A stretch of 64,000 bases of DNA, taken from NCBI GenBank assembly GCA_030263665.1, contig SZPK01000008.1, positions 186,001 to 250,000 on the forward strand, in the 5' to 3' direction. The DNA comes from Villigracilis sp024434165. GTDB lineage: Bacteria; Chloroflexota; Anaerolineae; Anaerolineales; Villigracilaceae. Positions 23,745 to 31,555 of the stretch are shown one piece after another; position 1 is the first letter of the stretch; each line of letters opens with the position of its first letter. The notes under the pieces are model-generated. The model was not told the DNA's origin, did not search any database, and saw only the letters and a list, made by a program, of their open reading frames with translations. The translations under genes and the position numbers were made by a program.

Positions 23745-26700
23745 TTACGGCGATGCAGGTTTTTGAGTGAGGGGAATTTGCAAATAGAAGATACTGCCCT
23801 TGCCAACCGTGCTTTCCACCCACACCCGTCCGCGGTGGCTTTCGGCGATGGAGTGGACAATGGCAAGACCCAGCCCGGAGCCGGGCTGGGAGCGGGCTTC
23901 GCGCTGTCTGCCGCGATAGAACTTCTCGAACAGATACGGGATATCTTCGGGGGTGATGCCGATGCCGGAATCTTCGATGGCAAAGATGAGGTAATCGGGC
24001 TGGGAAATGGTGCGGATGAAGACGCGCCCGTTTTCCGGCGTGTACTTGATGGCGTTTTCCACCAGGTTGTAAACCGCCTGATGCAGGAGCGCCTGGTCGG
24101 CTTCCACCGCATGCGGCATATCCCTGGGGAGTTCCACGTTCAGGACAATGTTCTTCTGCGCCGCCTGCAATTGCAGGGCGCTGGTGACACGCTCGATGAT
24201 GTCCAGCACGGTGACGTGCTCCACCTGCAAACCGACGCCGATCTCGATGCGACCCAGGTCCAGCAGGTTGTTGACGAGACGGGACATATTCTCCACGCCG
24301 GAGATGATCTTCTTGACATATCCCTGCTGCTGCTCGTTCAATTCGCCCACCGTATCGAGCATGGTGGCGTAGCCGCGCATCAACGTCAGCGGCGAGCGCA
24401 GGTCGTGACTGACCGTCGCCACGAACTCGGACTTCAGCGAATCCAATTCCTTGAAGTGCGTCACGTCGCGCATGATGCACACACGCCCGATCTGGCGTCC
24501 CTCCACCATGACAGGCGAAGCGGTCGCCAGGTAGGTGCGCTTATCCGAGAGCATGATCTCGGCGGATTGTTTTTCGGAGGCGGCGCCTTGCAGCAGCGTC
24601 AACAGCGGTTTGAGCTTGACCACCTTCTCGGTCTCCATGCCGCTGCTGGCATCGTCCATGCCCTGACCGAGCGCAGCAGCCGCGGCGCGGTTGGCGATCA
24701 ACAGACGGTTGCGGTGGTCCGTCACGATGACCGGGTCCGGCGTGGAGTTGATGATCGCTTCCAGCTGGCGGCGCGAAGCCTCCACGTTCAGGTAAAGATG
24801 CGCGTTCGCCACGGCAAGCGCCGCCTGACCGGCGAGCGTGGTCACAAAGCGCACATCCGAATCGGAGAACTTGCGCGGCTGTTCATAGCCCGCCCACACC
24901 ACGCCGTAATAACGGTTTTCGTGCCGCAGGGCAACCGCCAGCAACGCCAGCGGCTGGGGCTTGGACGAATCCAGAATCAGTTCGCGCGAGCGGGTGAGGT
25001 TGGGCAGGACGATCTTTTCGTGGCTTTGGGCAAGGTCGAGGATTTGGTCGTCGAGATGGGCGTATGTATCCTGCGACGCGCCGACAGTGAAACGCGACGG
25101 CAGCTCGATGAACGTATCGGGCAGGATGCTCGGCGAGAGCACCACGCGGACGGAGTTTGCGCCCGTGGAAAGGATCGCCTCCAGCACCGGCTTGACCGCA
25201 TCCTGCATCTCCAGGCTGGATGCCACGCCCTGACTCACGCGCAGGAGGCGGTTGAGTTCTTCCAGCCGCGCCTGCAAGCCGATGCGCATCTGCTCGAAGG
25301 CTTTACGCAGTTGGGCGACCTCGTCCTCGCCCGTAATCTGGAGCGGGTTGTCGAGATTCCCCTGCGCGATGCGGTTGGCTTCCGCGGCGAGCCCCTGCAG
25401 CGAGCCGGTCACCACGCGCAAGCCGAAGCGCAGGGAGAGCATCGCAACGAAGGCAAGCACAATGATCATCAACGCCAGCGGCGCGGCGATGTTCAACGCC
25501 AGCTGCTGGGCGCGCTGCGCCGGGACGGTCAACACAATCGCCCAGGGACGTCCCAGCACGGGCTGGTAATAGCGCAGAAGGCGCGTGCCGTCGGAGGCGG
25601 TGTCGTCGTAGAAGAACGGCTGGGTCCCGGTCTGCCCGGTGTAGGGCGTCAGCACCTGCGTTTTATCCGAATGGTAGATGGCGCGGTTGTTCTCGTTCAA
25701 CAACATGCCCGAACCGCCCAGGTCGCGCATGTTGTTGAGGCTTTCGATCAGCGGCAGGGTCAGCGGGTTGGATTCGAGCGTGGTGCGCCCGATCAAAATA
25801 CGCTGGACGCTGCCGGATGAATCCACGATGGCGACCATGAACGAGACGCGCGAAACGTCCTCCATTGCGGCGGGCGGGATGGAATAGATCTGGGTCAGCA
25901 CGCCGTTCTTCGCCAGCAGCACCCCGGCATCTTCATCCGGGTACAATTTGAAGCCGTCTTTGGGCAGCCCCGGGTAGATGGCGAGCAAATGCTTATTGCC
26001 CGCATCCAGCACAATGAACTGGTCGAAGTATGGCACCGCCTGCATGCGCGTGCCAATGACGGATTTCAACTCGTCGCCGCTCGATTCCAAAAGGCGCGGG
26101 TCGAGCGCCAGCTGCACAGCGAGGTTCTGCCCGGTTTCGAGGAAGAACGGCACGCTTTGCGCCGCCGATTCCGCCGCGCTCGAAAGACGGTCTTCCAGCA
26201 TGTCGCGCGCGGCGCGCCCGGCAACCACCCAATCGCCGACGAGCAGGGTCAACAGCAGCAGCAGAATGAAAACGCCCACCGCATAAATGAAGCGGGATTC
26301 GAGGCTCTTCTCGCCGGGCGAAGGCTGTAACGGCTGCTTGCTGCCCCAGGCGGCGGGGAACGCCATCGAAACGACCTGCGCCACCAGCCCGCCGATGAGC
26401 ATCTCGCCGCCGAAGGCAAGCGTTACCACGCCGGCGTTGCTGATGGCGAAATCCAGCCGGGCGGTGGCAGGCACAGATGCGCCCCACTGGGTAAAAAGCG
26501 CGCTCAGCGTGTAAAACAGGGTGTGAAAGGGAATCAACAACAGCGCCGCCGCCAGCGGCTGGCGGAGCAGACGGTAGGCAGGCGTGCGATAACGCTGGCG
26601 TATATTCAGCGAAAACCACACGCCCAGAAAGGCAAACTCGACGACGGGGAAAAGGGAATACAGATCCCATGTGCCGCGCAGCAACCCGGCAAAGGCTCCC

Positions 26701-27044
26701 AGCGCCCCCGCGCCAAGAGGACCCAGGAAGCCGCCGCCCAACAGCCAGGGGATGGCGGAAAAAACCATCAGCGCCGAACCCGGCGCATTGGCGGGCAGCC
26801 CGGGCAGGGGTCGGGTGGAAGCGGAAGTCAGTCTCAGCCCGATGAACAGGTTTGCAGCGGCAACCAGAACGAAAAGCAGAACAAAAAGCCCCCATCCGCG
26901 CCCGCCCCATGAATTTTGGTTCGAGCGCTGGCGGAACAGCAAATAAATCAAAGCCCCCAGCAGAGACACCCACACAAACCAGCCTGCCAGAGTGGGCGGC
27001 GCCGGAAACGGGATGCCTGCCAGGAGCGTGAGTTCAAATTCCAT
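23745..27044 (-). CDS. Large multidomain sensor histidine kinase
   Basis: This 1099-residue membrane sensor kinase reads, in order: an N-terminal block of about six or seven helices (residues 1-230), a further helix (about 255-275), an extracytoplasmic double-Cache-like sensor (about 280-500), a helix (about 505-530), HAMP, a GAF domain (about 610-745), a PAS domain (from LEAIINSTPDPVIVTD, about 755-865), HisKA with the phosphorylated His in TVSHDLRSPLTLM, and HATPase_c with the N box NLVENAIKYTPENG, EDSGIGITPEDI and GSGLGLAI. TATAAT lies 9 nt before the ATG. No response regulator is adjacent, so it is an orphan in this window. The ligand is unknown. Confidence 0.92.
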   Translation of the reverse strand: MEFELTLLAGIPFPAPPTLAGWFVWVSLLGALIYLLFRQRSNQNSWGGRGWGLFVLLFVLVAAANLFIGLRLTSASTRPLPGLPANAPGSALMVFSAIPWLLGGGFLGPLGAGALGAFAGLLRGTWDLYSLFPVVEFAFLGVWFSLNIRQRYRTPAYRLLRQPLAAALLLIPFHTLFYTLSALFTQWGASVPATARLDFAISNAGVVTLAFGGEMLIGGLVAQVVSMAFPAAWGSKQPLQPSPGEKSLESRFIYAVGVFILLLLLTLLVGDWVVAGRAARDMLEDRLSSAAESAAQSVPFFLETGQNLAVQLALDPRLLESSGDELKSVIGTRMQAVPYFDQFIVLDAGNKHLLAIYPGLPKDGFKLYPDEDAGVLLAKNGVLTQIYSIPPAAMEDVSRVSFMVAIVDSSGSVQRILIGRTTLESNPLTLPLIESLNNMRDLGGSGMLLNENNRAIYHSDKTQVLTPYTGQTGTQPFFYDDTASDGTRLLRYYQPVLGRPWAIVLTVPAQRAQQLALNIAAPLALMIIVLAFVAMLSLRFGLRVVTGSLQGLAAEANRIAQGNLDNPLQITGEDEVAQLRKAFEQMRIGLQARLEELNRLLRVSQGVASSLEMQDAVKPVLEAILSTGANSVRVVLSPSILPDTFIELPSRFTVGASQDTYAHLDDQILDLAQSHEKIVLPNLTRSRELILDSSKPQPLALLAVALRHENRYYGVVWAGYEQPRKFSDSDVRFVTTLAGQAALAVANAHLYLNVEASRRQLEAIINSTPDPVIVTDHRNRLLIANRAAAAALGQGMDDASSGMETEKVVKLKPLLTLLQGAASEKQSAEIMLSDKRTYLATASPVMVEGRQIGRVCIMRDVTHFKELDSLKSEFVATVSHDLRSPLTLMRGYATMLDTVGELNEQQQGYVKKIISGVENMSRLVNNLLDLGRIEIGVGLQVEHVTVLDIIERVTSALQLQAAQKNIVLNVELPRDMPHAVEADQALLHQAVYNLVENAIKYTPENGRVFIRTISQPDYLIFAIEDSGIGITPEDIPYLFEKFYRGRQREARSQPGSGLGLAIVHSIAESHRGRVWVESTVGKGSIFYLQIPLTQKPASP

Positions 27045-27097
27045 TTTTTCCGAATTATAGCCTCAAAATAATACCCGCACTTAACAAGTAGGCAAGG

Positions 27098-27817
27098 TCA
27101 GGAATATTCGCCCCGATATTCCCCCGGCAGGAGGTTTGCCAGCGCCTCCATGATTTTTTCCGTACCCAGACTTAACGCCTCTCTCCGACCCTCAGCCTGC
27201 CCATCCAGCCTGAAGGCTTTTCCAACCCGCAAGCGCACCGGGGCGCGCCTCAGCCTTTTCAAATGACCGTACACGTTTGCATTCTCCGTGCCGGTGACGA
27301 CGATGGGCAGGACCGGCGCGCCCGATTTGAACGCCAGGAACGCCGCGCCGCCGGTGCCTTCCTCCAGCCTGCCCGTAAGCGAGTACCTCCCCTCCGGCGC
27401 AATGATGATGACCCGTCCCTCCGCCAGCCCGTCCAATGCGGCGCGCAGGGCACGTTTATCGGGACGCCCGCGATGGAGCCAGATGACCCCATACCAGTCC
27501 ATCAGTTTGCCGAGGATGGGGAGATCGTACAACTCGATCTTGCCGAGCGCATCGGGCATGAACGGCAGGGAGGCGAGGATCGCCGGGGTGTCGGCATCGC
27601 CGAGGTGGTTGATCACGATGAGGAGCGGTCCGCGCGGAGGAATGTTTTCCAGCCCTTCGGCGGTCACCCGCAGGCAGAGCCGCGAAACGAATTTGAGCAG
27701 CCCGTGCACGAAGGCGCGGAAGATGCGGCGCGGCTTGGTAAGCCGCGGCAGGCGCACCAACTCAGGGCGCCAGACCTCGCTGACCGGCTTAGGCGGAGCG
27801 GATGGCTTGCCCTGCAT
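27098..27817 (-). CDS. 1-acyl-sn-glycerol-3-phosphate acyltransferase family (PlsC), second copy
   Basis: This 239-residue acyltransferase of phospholipid synthesis carries VINHLGDADTP, the HX4D catalytic motif (His and Asp four residues apart), and APEGRYSLTG, the second block, where the usual EGTRS reads EGRYS. The third block is GAPVLPIVVTG. It overlaps the end of the upstream plsC-like gene by 29 nt when started at the ATG at 27817. A GTG at 27823 is better spaced from the GGAGG upstream and may be the true start. The two genes are diverged paralogues rather than a duplication of recent date. Its likely reaction is acylation of lysophosphatidic acid at the membrane surface. Confidence 0.85.
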   Translation of the reverse strand: MQGKPSAPPKPVSEVWRPELVRLPRLTKPRRIFRAFVHGLLKFVSRLCLRVTAEGLENIPPRGPLLIVINHLGDADTPAILASLPFMPDALGKIELYDLPILGKLMDWYGVIWLHRGRPDKRALRAALDGLAEGRVIIIAPEGRYSLTGRLEEGTGGAAFLAFKSGAPVLPIVVTGTENANVYGHLKRLRRAPVRLRVGKAFRLDGQAEGRREALSLGTEKIMEALANLLPGEYRGEYS

Positions 27818-28475
27818 AAACACCGTGATATTCCTCCGGCAAAAGCCCCGCAATGTGCCGCATCACCAGGTCGGCATTGTACTGGCGCAGTTCCCTGCGC
27901 TCCGCCCCCTTTTGAGTCACCGGCGGGAAGTGCACCGGCTTGCCGATGCGCATTTCAAGCCGGGGTTTTTCGCCGCGTCTGGCGCGCTGCCAAAAATCGT
28001 CGGTGGTGCCCGCCAGCCCCACCGGCACCACCGGCACCCGCGCGTGTTCGATGACGTAGCCAATTCCCGGCAGGGCGCGGCGCATGGCAGGCTCGTGCGA
28101 ACGCCCGCCTTCAGGCGCAATCGCCAGCGGACGCCCCGCCTCGAGGATCGCCGTCATTGTTTCCAGCAGGGCGCGGTCATACTCGCCGCGATGAACGGGG
28201 ATGACGCCGTACATCGTCAACAGGAGACCCTGTCCCTTTTTCGCAAAGACATCCGCCGCGCCGACGATCTCGGTCTCTTCGCGCCAGAAGGCGACCAGCA
28301 GCGGCGGGTCGAAGATCGAAATGTGATTCATCGCAATGATGTAGGGCTTCCCAAGCGGGATATTTTCCGTACCCGCCACGCTCACCCGCCCGAGAATATG
28401 AAACAACGCGCGAAAAGCCGGGCGCAGAATCATCCGGTTGAAGCGAATGTGCGGCGGAACCTGATACAGTTTCAT
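27789..28475 (-). CDS. 1-acyl-sn-glycerol-3-phosphate acyltransferase family (PlsC), first copy
   Basis: The protein has 228 residues. MNHISIFDPP is the HX4D block, APEGGRSHEP the glycerol-phosphate binding block (EGGRS, close to the consensus EGTRS) and ARVPVVPVGLAG the later conserved strand. It starts 8 nt after the cmk stop at the ATG at 28475; a GTG at 28493 overlapping cmk is possible. Cytidylate kinase followed by PlsC is a common arrangement in bacteria and links CTP supply and phospholipid synthesis. The immediate presence of a second, different PlsC-type gene suggests distinct acyl donors or acceptors for the two enzymes; which is the true AGPAT cannot be told. Confidence 0.87.
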   Translation of the reverse strand: MKLYQVPPHIRFNRMILRPAFRALFHILGRVSVAGTENIPLGKPYIIAMNHISIFDPPLLVAFWREETEIVGAADVFAKKGQGLLLTMYGVIPVHRGEYDRALLETMTAILEAGRPLAIAPEGGRSHEPAMRRALPGIGYVIEHARVPVVPVGLAGTTDDFWQRARRGEKPRLEMRIGKPVHFPPVTQKGAERRELRQYNADLVMRHIAGLLPEEYHGVYAGQAIRSA

Positions 28476-28483
28476 GCGGCGGT

Positions 28484-29167
28484 TTACCCGCACAACTCCA
28501 ATACGCGCCGGTAGACCTGTTCTGCGTCGAGTTCGTCGGTGTGGATGATGACCGCATCATCGGCGGGACGCAGGGGCGCAACCGCGCGGGTCGAGTCAAT
28601 GCGGTCGCGTTCGATGATCTTTTTCAGAATCACATCATAATCCGCCGGTTCGCCGCGCGCGACGATCTCATCATAACGGCGGCGGGCGCGTTCCTCCGCG
28701 CTCGCATCGAGATAGACCTTCAAATCTGCGCCCGGCAGGACGACCGTGCCAATATCCCTGCCGACCATCACCACCCTGCCGCGCAGCCCAATCTCCCTCT
28801 GCCGGTCGGACAGCGCCTTGCGCACGCCCGCGTACGCCGAAACCACCGAGACGTTCGCATCCACGTCGCCGGAGCGCATATCCCAGGTGACATCCCGCCC
28901 GCCGATGAGCACATCGCAGGCGCGCCCGTCCTGTTTGGAGGGCGGGCGGATGTCAATCTGCGCGGTTTGCGCCAGTTCGGTGATGGATGCTTCGTCGTTC
29001 ACGTCAACGTCGTGCTGGAGGGCAAGCCACGTCACGGCGCGGTACATGACGCCCGTATCGAAGAACAGATAACCGAGCGCATCGGCAAGTTTTCGTCCAA
29101 CCGTGGATTTGCCCGATGCGGCGGGACCGTCGAGGGCGATGATGGAAGGTGGGGAGGTTTTTGTCAT
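28484..29167 (-). CDS. cmk: Cytidylate kinase
   Basis: It phosphorylates CMP and dCMP with ATP. The protein has 227 residues. IIALDGPAASGKSTVGR is the P-loop near residue 10, DTGVMYRA the conserved CMP-binding region, and VGRDIGTVVLPGADLKVYLDAS the second substrate segment, followed by the LID with multiple Arg (ERARRRYDEI). I start at the ATG at 29167 (MTKTSPPSI); an upstream in-frame ATG at 29218 would add 17 residues that do not resemble the family. It heads the cmk-plsC-plsC cluster. A large inverted repeat (29195-29245) lies just upstream. Confidence 0.95.
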   Translation of the reverse strand: MTKTSPPSIIALDGPAASGKSTVGRKLADALGYLFFDTGVMYRAVTWLALQHDVDVNDEASITELAQTAQIDIRPPSKQDGRACDVLIGGRDVTWDMRSGDVDANVSVVSAYAGVRKALSDRQREIGLRGRVVMVGRDIGTVVLPGADLKVYLDASAEERARRRYDEIVARGEPADYDVILKKIIERDRIDSTRAVAPLRPADDAVIIHTDELDAEQVYRRVLELCG

Positions 29168-29194
29168 AAAGGGTATGCTCGCTTTACACAATTT

Positions 29195-29245
29195 CGCCAC
29201 AGAAGGCGGAGCGGTCAACGGACGAATCTCCGCGCTTCTGTGGCG
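29195..29245. terminator. Large imperfect hairpin between the GT39-like gene and cmk
   Basis: CGCCACAGAA at 29195-29204 pairs with TTCTGTGGCG at 29236-29245, and GCGGAG at 29206-29211 with CTCCGC at 29228-29233. There is no good T-run, so it may be a terminator of poor form or an RNA structure or repeat in the cmk leader. Confidence 0.4.
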
Positions 29246-29273
29246 GTATGAATATCAGGGATTTGCGCGCCGG

Positions 29274-31001
29274 TCACGGACCATCGAGGAAGAGGTCGTC
29301 GCGCACCCAAAGGATGATGGTCTCGCCGGTTTGCGGCATTTCACGCAGGGTCACCCAGCGCAGCCACATGCTTGGGATCGCGCTTTTCCACAGCGGGGTC
29401 TGAGACCAGGCAAAGTCCTGCCCGCGATAGGCGGCGACAAGGGCGGGATCCATTTCGTACGGCGTGATGACAAAGTCCGGCGAACTGACCGGATCGAGCG
29501 CATCCACCACCTGAACGGGATGACTGCGCAGCGCCCATTCGAGCGCAGGCGAATCGAGACGGACGATCACCACCTGCCCGGCGTAGTCGTTCCCCTTGCC
29601 AAGTTCGGAGAGCTGGCGGACGGAATCGCGCAGCAGGTCAGCCTGAACCGGGACTGAAGGCAGCCACCAGAGTTCGGGAGCGTTCGGTCCGCGCAAGCCG
29701 GCTGAGCCAAACGCGCCGCCCAGCCCAAGCACGCCGAGCGCAATCGTCAACCCCCAAACGCCGCCAAACCGCGCCGTGCGGATGGACCAGCCCGCCGCAA
29801 TGAGCAGCAGACTCATCACCAGCAATGCCAGCGCGCCAATCACCATCCAGAAGCGCAGAAGATATTCGCGCGTATCGGGCTGGAACCAGTTCATGCCTGC
29901 AAAACTCAGCCAGGCTAAAGCCCAGATGAACACCGTGAGGAAGACCGCGCCAGCCGCCTCCCGGCGCTCTTCGGGAGCGACGTTGAAGTGACGGGCAAAC
30001 TCAAGCGCGGCGAGCGCATTGAGCGGGAGCAGGGTCCATGCGAGGTCGCCCATTTGGCGGAAGGGCAGGAAGATGACGAGCAGGAGCGAGACGAACAGCC
30101 AGAGACTCAGGAGGACGATGCGGCGGATGCCCTTCATCCAGCCGCGGATGACGGCGAGAATCCCCAGCAGCAGGGGCAGCGGCTGGTAAACCAGCAAGGA
30201 GAGCAAGACCATGCCCCGCGAAATATCGGAAGGCTGTAACCACTTGCCGATAAACGCCGGGATGGACGCAAAAGCCGCGCCGATGCCGTCTGGAACGGTC
30301 AGGAAGAGGGAGCCGGCAGTGATGAAGGCGATGATAAAAAGGAGGAAAGTTGAAGGAGGAAAGTTGAAGGTCGAAGGTTGAAGGTTGAAGGTCGAAGGTT
30401 GGGAGGTTGAAGGCTGGGAGGCGGTATCGGATTTTTGCAAAGCGGGGCGGGTATAAAGTTGGTAGATCGCCCAGGAAATGCCGATACCGAGCAAGCCCAG
30501 CCAGAGGGAAGGTCCGCCCAGGAGAGCAAGCGCCGCGAAGACCGCCGCCAGCGCGGGCTTGTTCCTGTTGAAGAAGCCGGCGGCAAAGACCGAAAACCCG
30601 ATGGCGAAGATCGGGCTGGCGGCTTGGCGGGAGATGGCGACCAATCCCGGGTCAACGGCGAGCAAAAAGGCGAGGAGCAGGCTTGGGCGGGGTTTGAGGC
30701 GGTCGTCGAAGAGCAGGGGCGCAAGGACGAGCGCGCTTCCCATCAGCGCGGGCGCGAGGCGGGCGAGGAAATCCGTCCCACCGCCGAAAAGCAGGAAGAG
30801 AAACGAAGTCGAAAGGATGTAAAAGGGATGCGGGTCGAGCGCGGTCTCAGCGCCCATCGAGAGGCGCAAGGCTTGCAGGGCTGGCGCGGCTTCGGCGTCG
30901 GTGAGCGGCATGGCGCCGAGTTGGATCAGGCGCAGCCCCAGCGCGGCGAGGAACGCCAGCGTGTAAAACAGTGCTTCGTGTCTAAAGTGTCGGTGGGTCA
31001 T
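29274..31001 (-). CDS. PMT/GT39-like polytopic membrane protein
   Basis: This 575-residue protein has about twelve hydrophobic helices and a C-terminal soluble tail of about 130 residues, similar in layout to dolichyl-phosphate-mannose-type glycosyltransferases and related GT-C proteins. The first external loop, after LIQLGAMPLTDAEAAP, carries the acidic DAE expected of GT-C enzymes. Near residues 195-215 QPSTSQPSTFNLQPSTFNF is a seven-residue repeat encoded by a heptanucleotide array (30341-30424); it sits in a loop between helices. It is the last gene of a long minus-strand block of similar proteins. The acceptor and sugar are unknown. The start overlaps the end of a small upstream gene by 20 nt. 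Confidence 0.7.
   Translation of the reverse strand: MTHRHFRHEALFYTLAFLAALGLRLIQLGAMPLTDAEAAPALQALRLSMGAETALDPHPFYILSTSFLFLLFGGGTDFLARLAPALMGSALVLAPLLFDDRLKPRPSLLLAFLLAVDPGLVAISRQAASPIFAIGFSVFAAGFFNRNKPALAAVFAALALLGGPSLWLGLLGIGISWAIYQLYTRPALQKSDTASQPSTSQPSTFNLQPSTFNFPPSTFLLFIIAFITAGSLFLTVPDGIGAAFASIPAFIGKWLQPSDISRGMVLLSLLVYQPLPLLLGILAVIRGWMKGIRRIVLLSLWLFVSLLLVIFLPFRQMGDLAWTLLPLNALAALEFARHFNVAPEERREAAGAVFLTVFIWALAWLSFAGMNWFQPDTREYLLRFWMVIGALALLVMSLLLIAAGWSIRTARFGGVWGLTIALGVLGLGGAFGSAGLRGPNAPELWWLPSVPVQADLLRDSVRQLSELGKGNDYAGQVVIVRLDSPALEWALRSHPVQVVDALDPVSSPDFVITPYEMDPALVAAYRGQDFAWSQTPLWKSAIPSMWLRWVTLREMPQTGETIILWVRDDLFLDGP
30341..30424. repeat. Heptanucleotide-period array, 12 units, in frame in a GT39-like gene
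   Basis: Units include GGAGGAA, AGTTGAA, GGTCGAA, GGTTGAA (twice), GGTTGGG, AGGTTGA and AGGCTGG. Three units make 21 nt, so the protein shows a seven-residue period. Confidence 0.85.
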
Positions 31002-31221
31002 GGGGGCTATTGTAATCGGTCGGGAGTGACTTCGTTCCCGATCTTATTATCTCATCAATTGACGCAGAAATTGCATCATACCAGGGGATGTTTTCGCCAA
31101 TTCGGTCAAGAATCAGTTCGATTTCTTCTCGTGATAGTTCGCGTCCAATTTCTCTACCCGCGACCTCTTGAACGTCAGACACGGTAATATAATATACAAT
31201 TTCATCTTTATCTTTTTTCAT
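30982..31221 (-). CDS. Small acidic protein of unknown function, 79 residues
   Basis: The protein is short, soluble and acidic. After DEIVYYITVSDVQEVA it shows two predicted helices, REIGRELSREEIELILDRI and WYDAISASIDEII. Similar small proteins occur widely in bacteria without a function known to me. A GGAGACAG sequence upstream of the ATG can act as ribosome binding site. Its last 20 nt overlap the start of the GT39-like gene, which supports translational coupling if both starts are right. It lies in an AT-richer patch next to a repeat of family B. I cannot say whether it is part of the membrane-glycosyltransferase block or a passenger. Confidence 0.55.
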   Translation of the reverse strand: MKKDKDEIVYYITVSDVQEVAGREIGRELSREEIELILDRIGENIPWYDAISASIDEIIRSGTKSLPTDYNSPHDPPTL

Positions 31222-31272
31222 TTTTCTGTCTCCAGGCGCATGTCTATAGGTTCAATTTCCGGTTTATTATTC

Positions 31273-31393
31273 TTAACCCGAGTTGCTGCCTTGGTTTCAA
31301 GAGGCTTCCCTCACCCCAAACAAGGTTATATCTTCTGGGATGACTTCCCCCTCTCCCGATGGGAGAGGGCATGGAAGGTGGCAACTTGAGTTA
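31273..31393. mobile_element. MITE-like element B, copy 2
   Basis: It is nearly identical to 13274-13383 for about 95 bp (TTAACCCGAGTTGCTGCC onward, through CTCTCCC-gat-GGGAGAGGG) and ends GGCAACTTGAGTTA, the inverted form of its left end. Confidence 0.8.
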
Positions 31394-31555
31394 TTCTTAT
31401 ACCGCACATCGCGCTTATTTATGCCGTTACGGGGCAACTTCCTATTCACCGGAAATATCTCGCAAAACAGAGGGTTGCTTCGGGAAGAACACCCTCACAA
31501 CGACATTTGTACGACAGCAAAGTTTATTACAAAAAGCATCAAGAACCAACGCTTA
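31394..31555. other. AT-richer intergenic remainder, nothing recognised
   Basis: No start with a ribosome binding site, tRNA or clear hairpin is visible here. Together with element B it forms the 334-bp gap between the small gene and the YYY protein. Confidence 0.5.

Noticed and set aside
23763..25820. 685-codon open frame antisense to the sensor kinase
   Set aside because: Asp/His/Arg-rich shadow with no domain. The kinase frame contains all expected motifs.
30341..30424. Possible CRISPR array or coding minisatellite
   Set aside because: Units are 7 nt without spacers, so it is not CRISPR. The array is better described as a heptanucleotide tandem repeat.
31394..31555. Small plus-strand frames between the repeat and the YYY protein
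   Set aside because: They begin inside element B or its palindrome and have no ribosome binding site or recognisable features.
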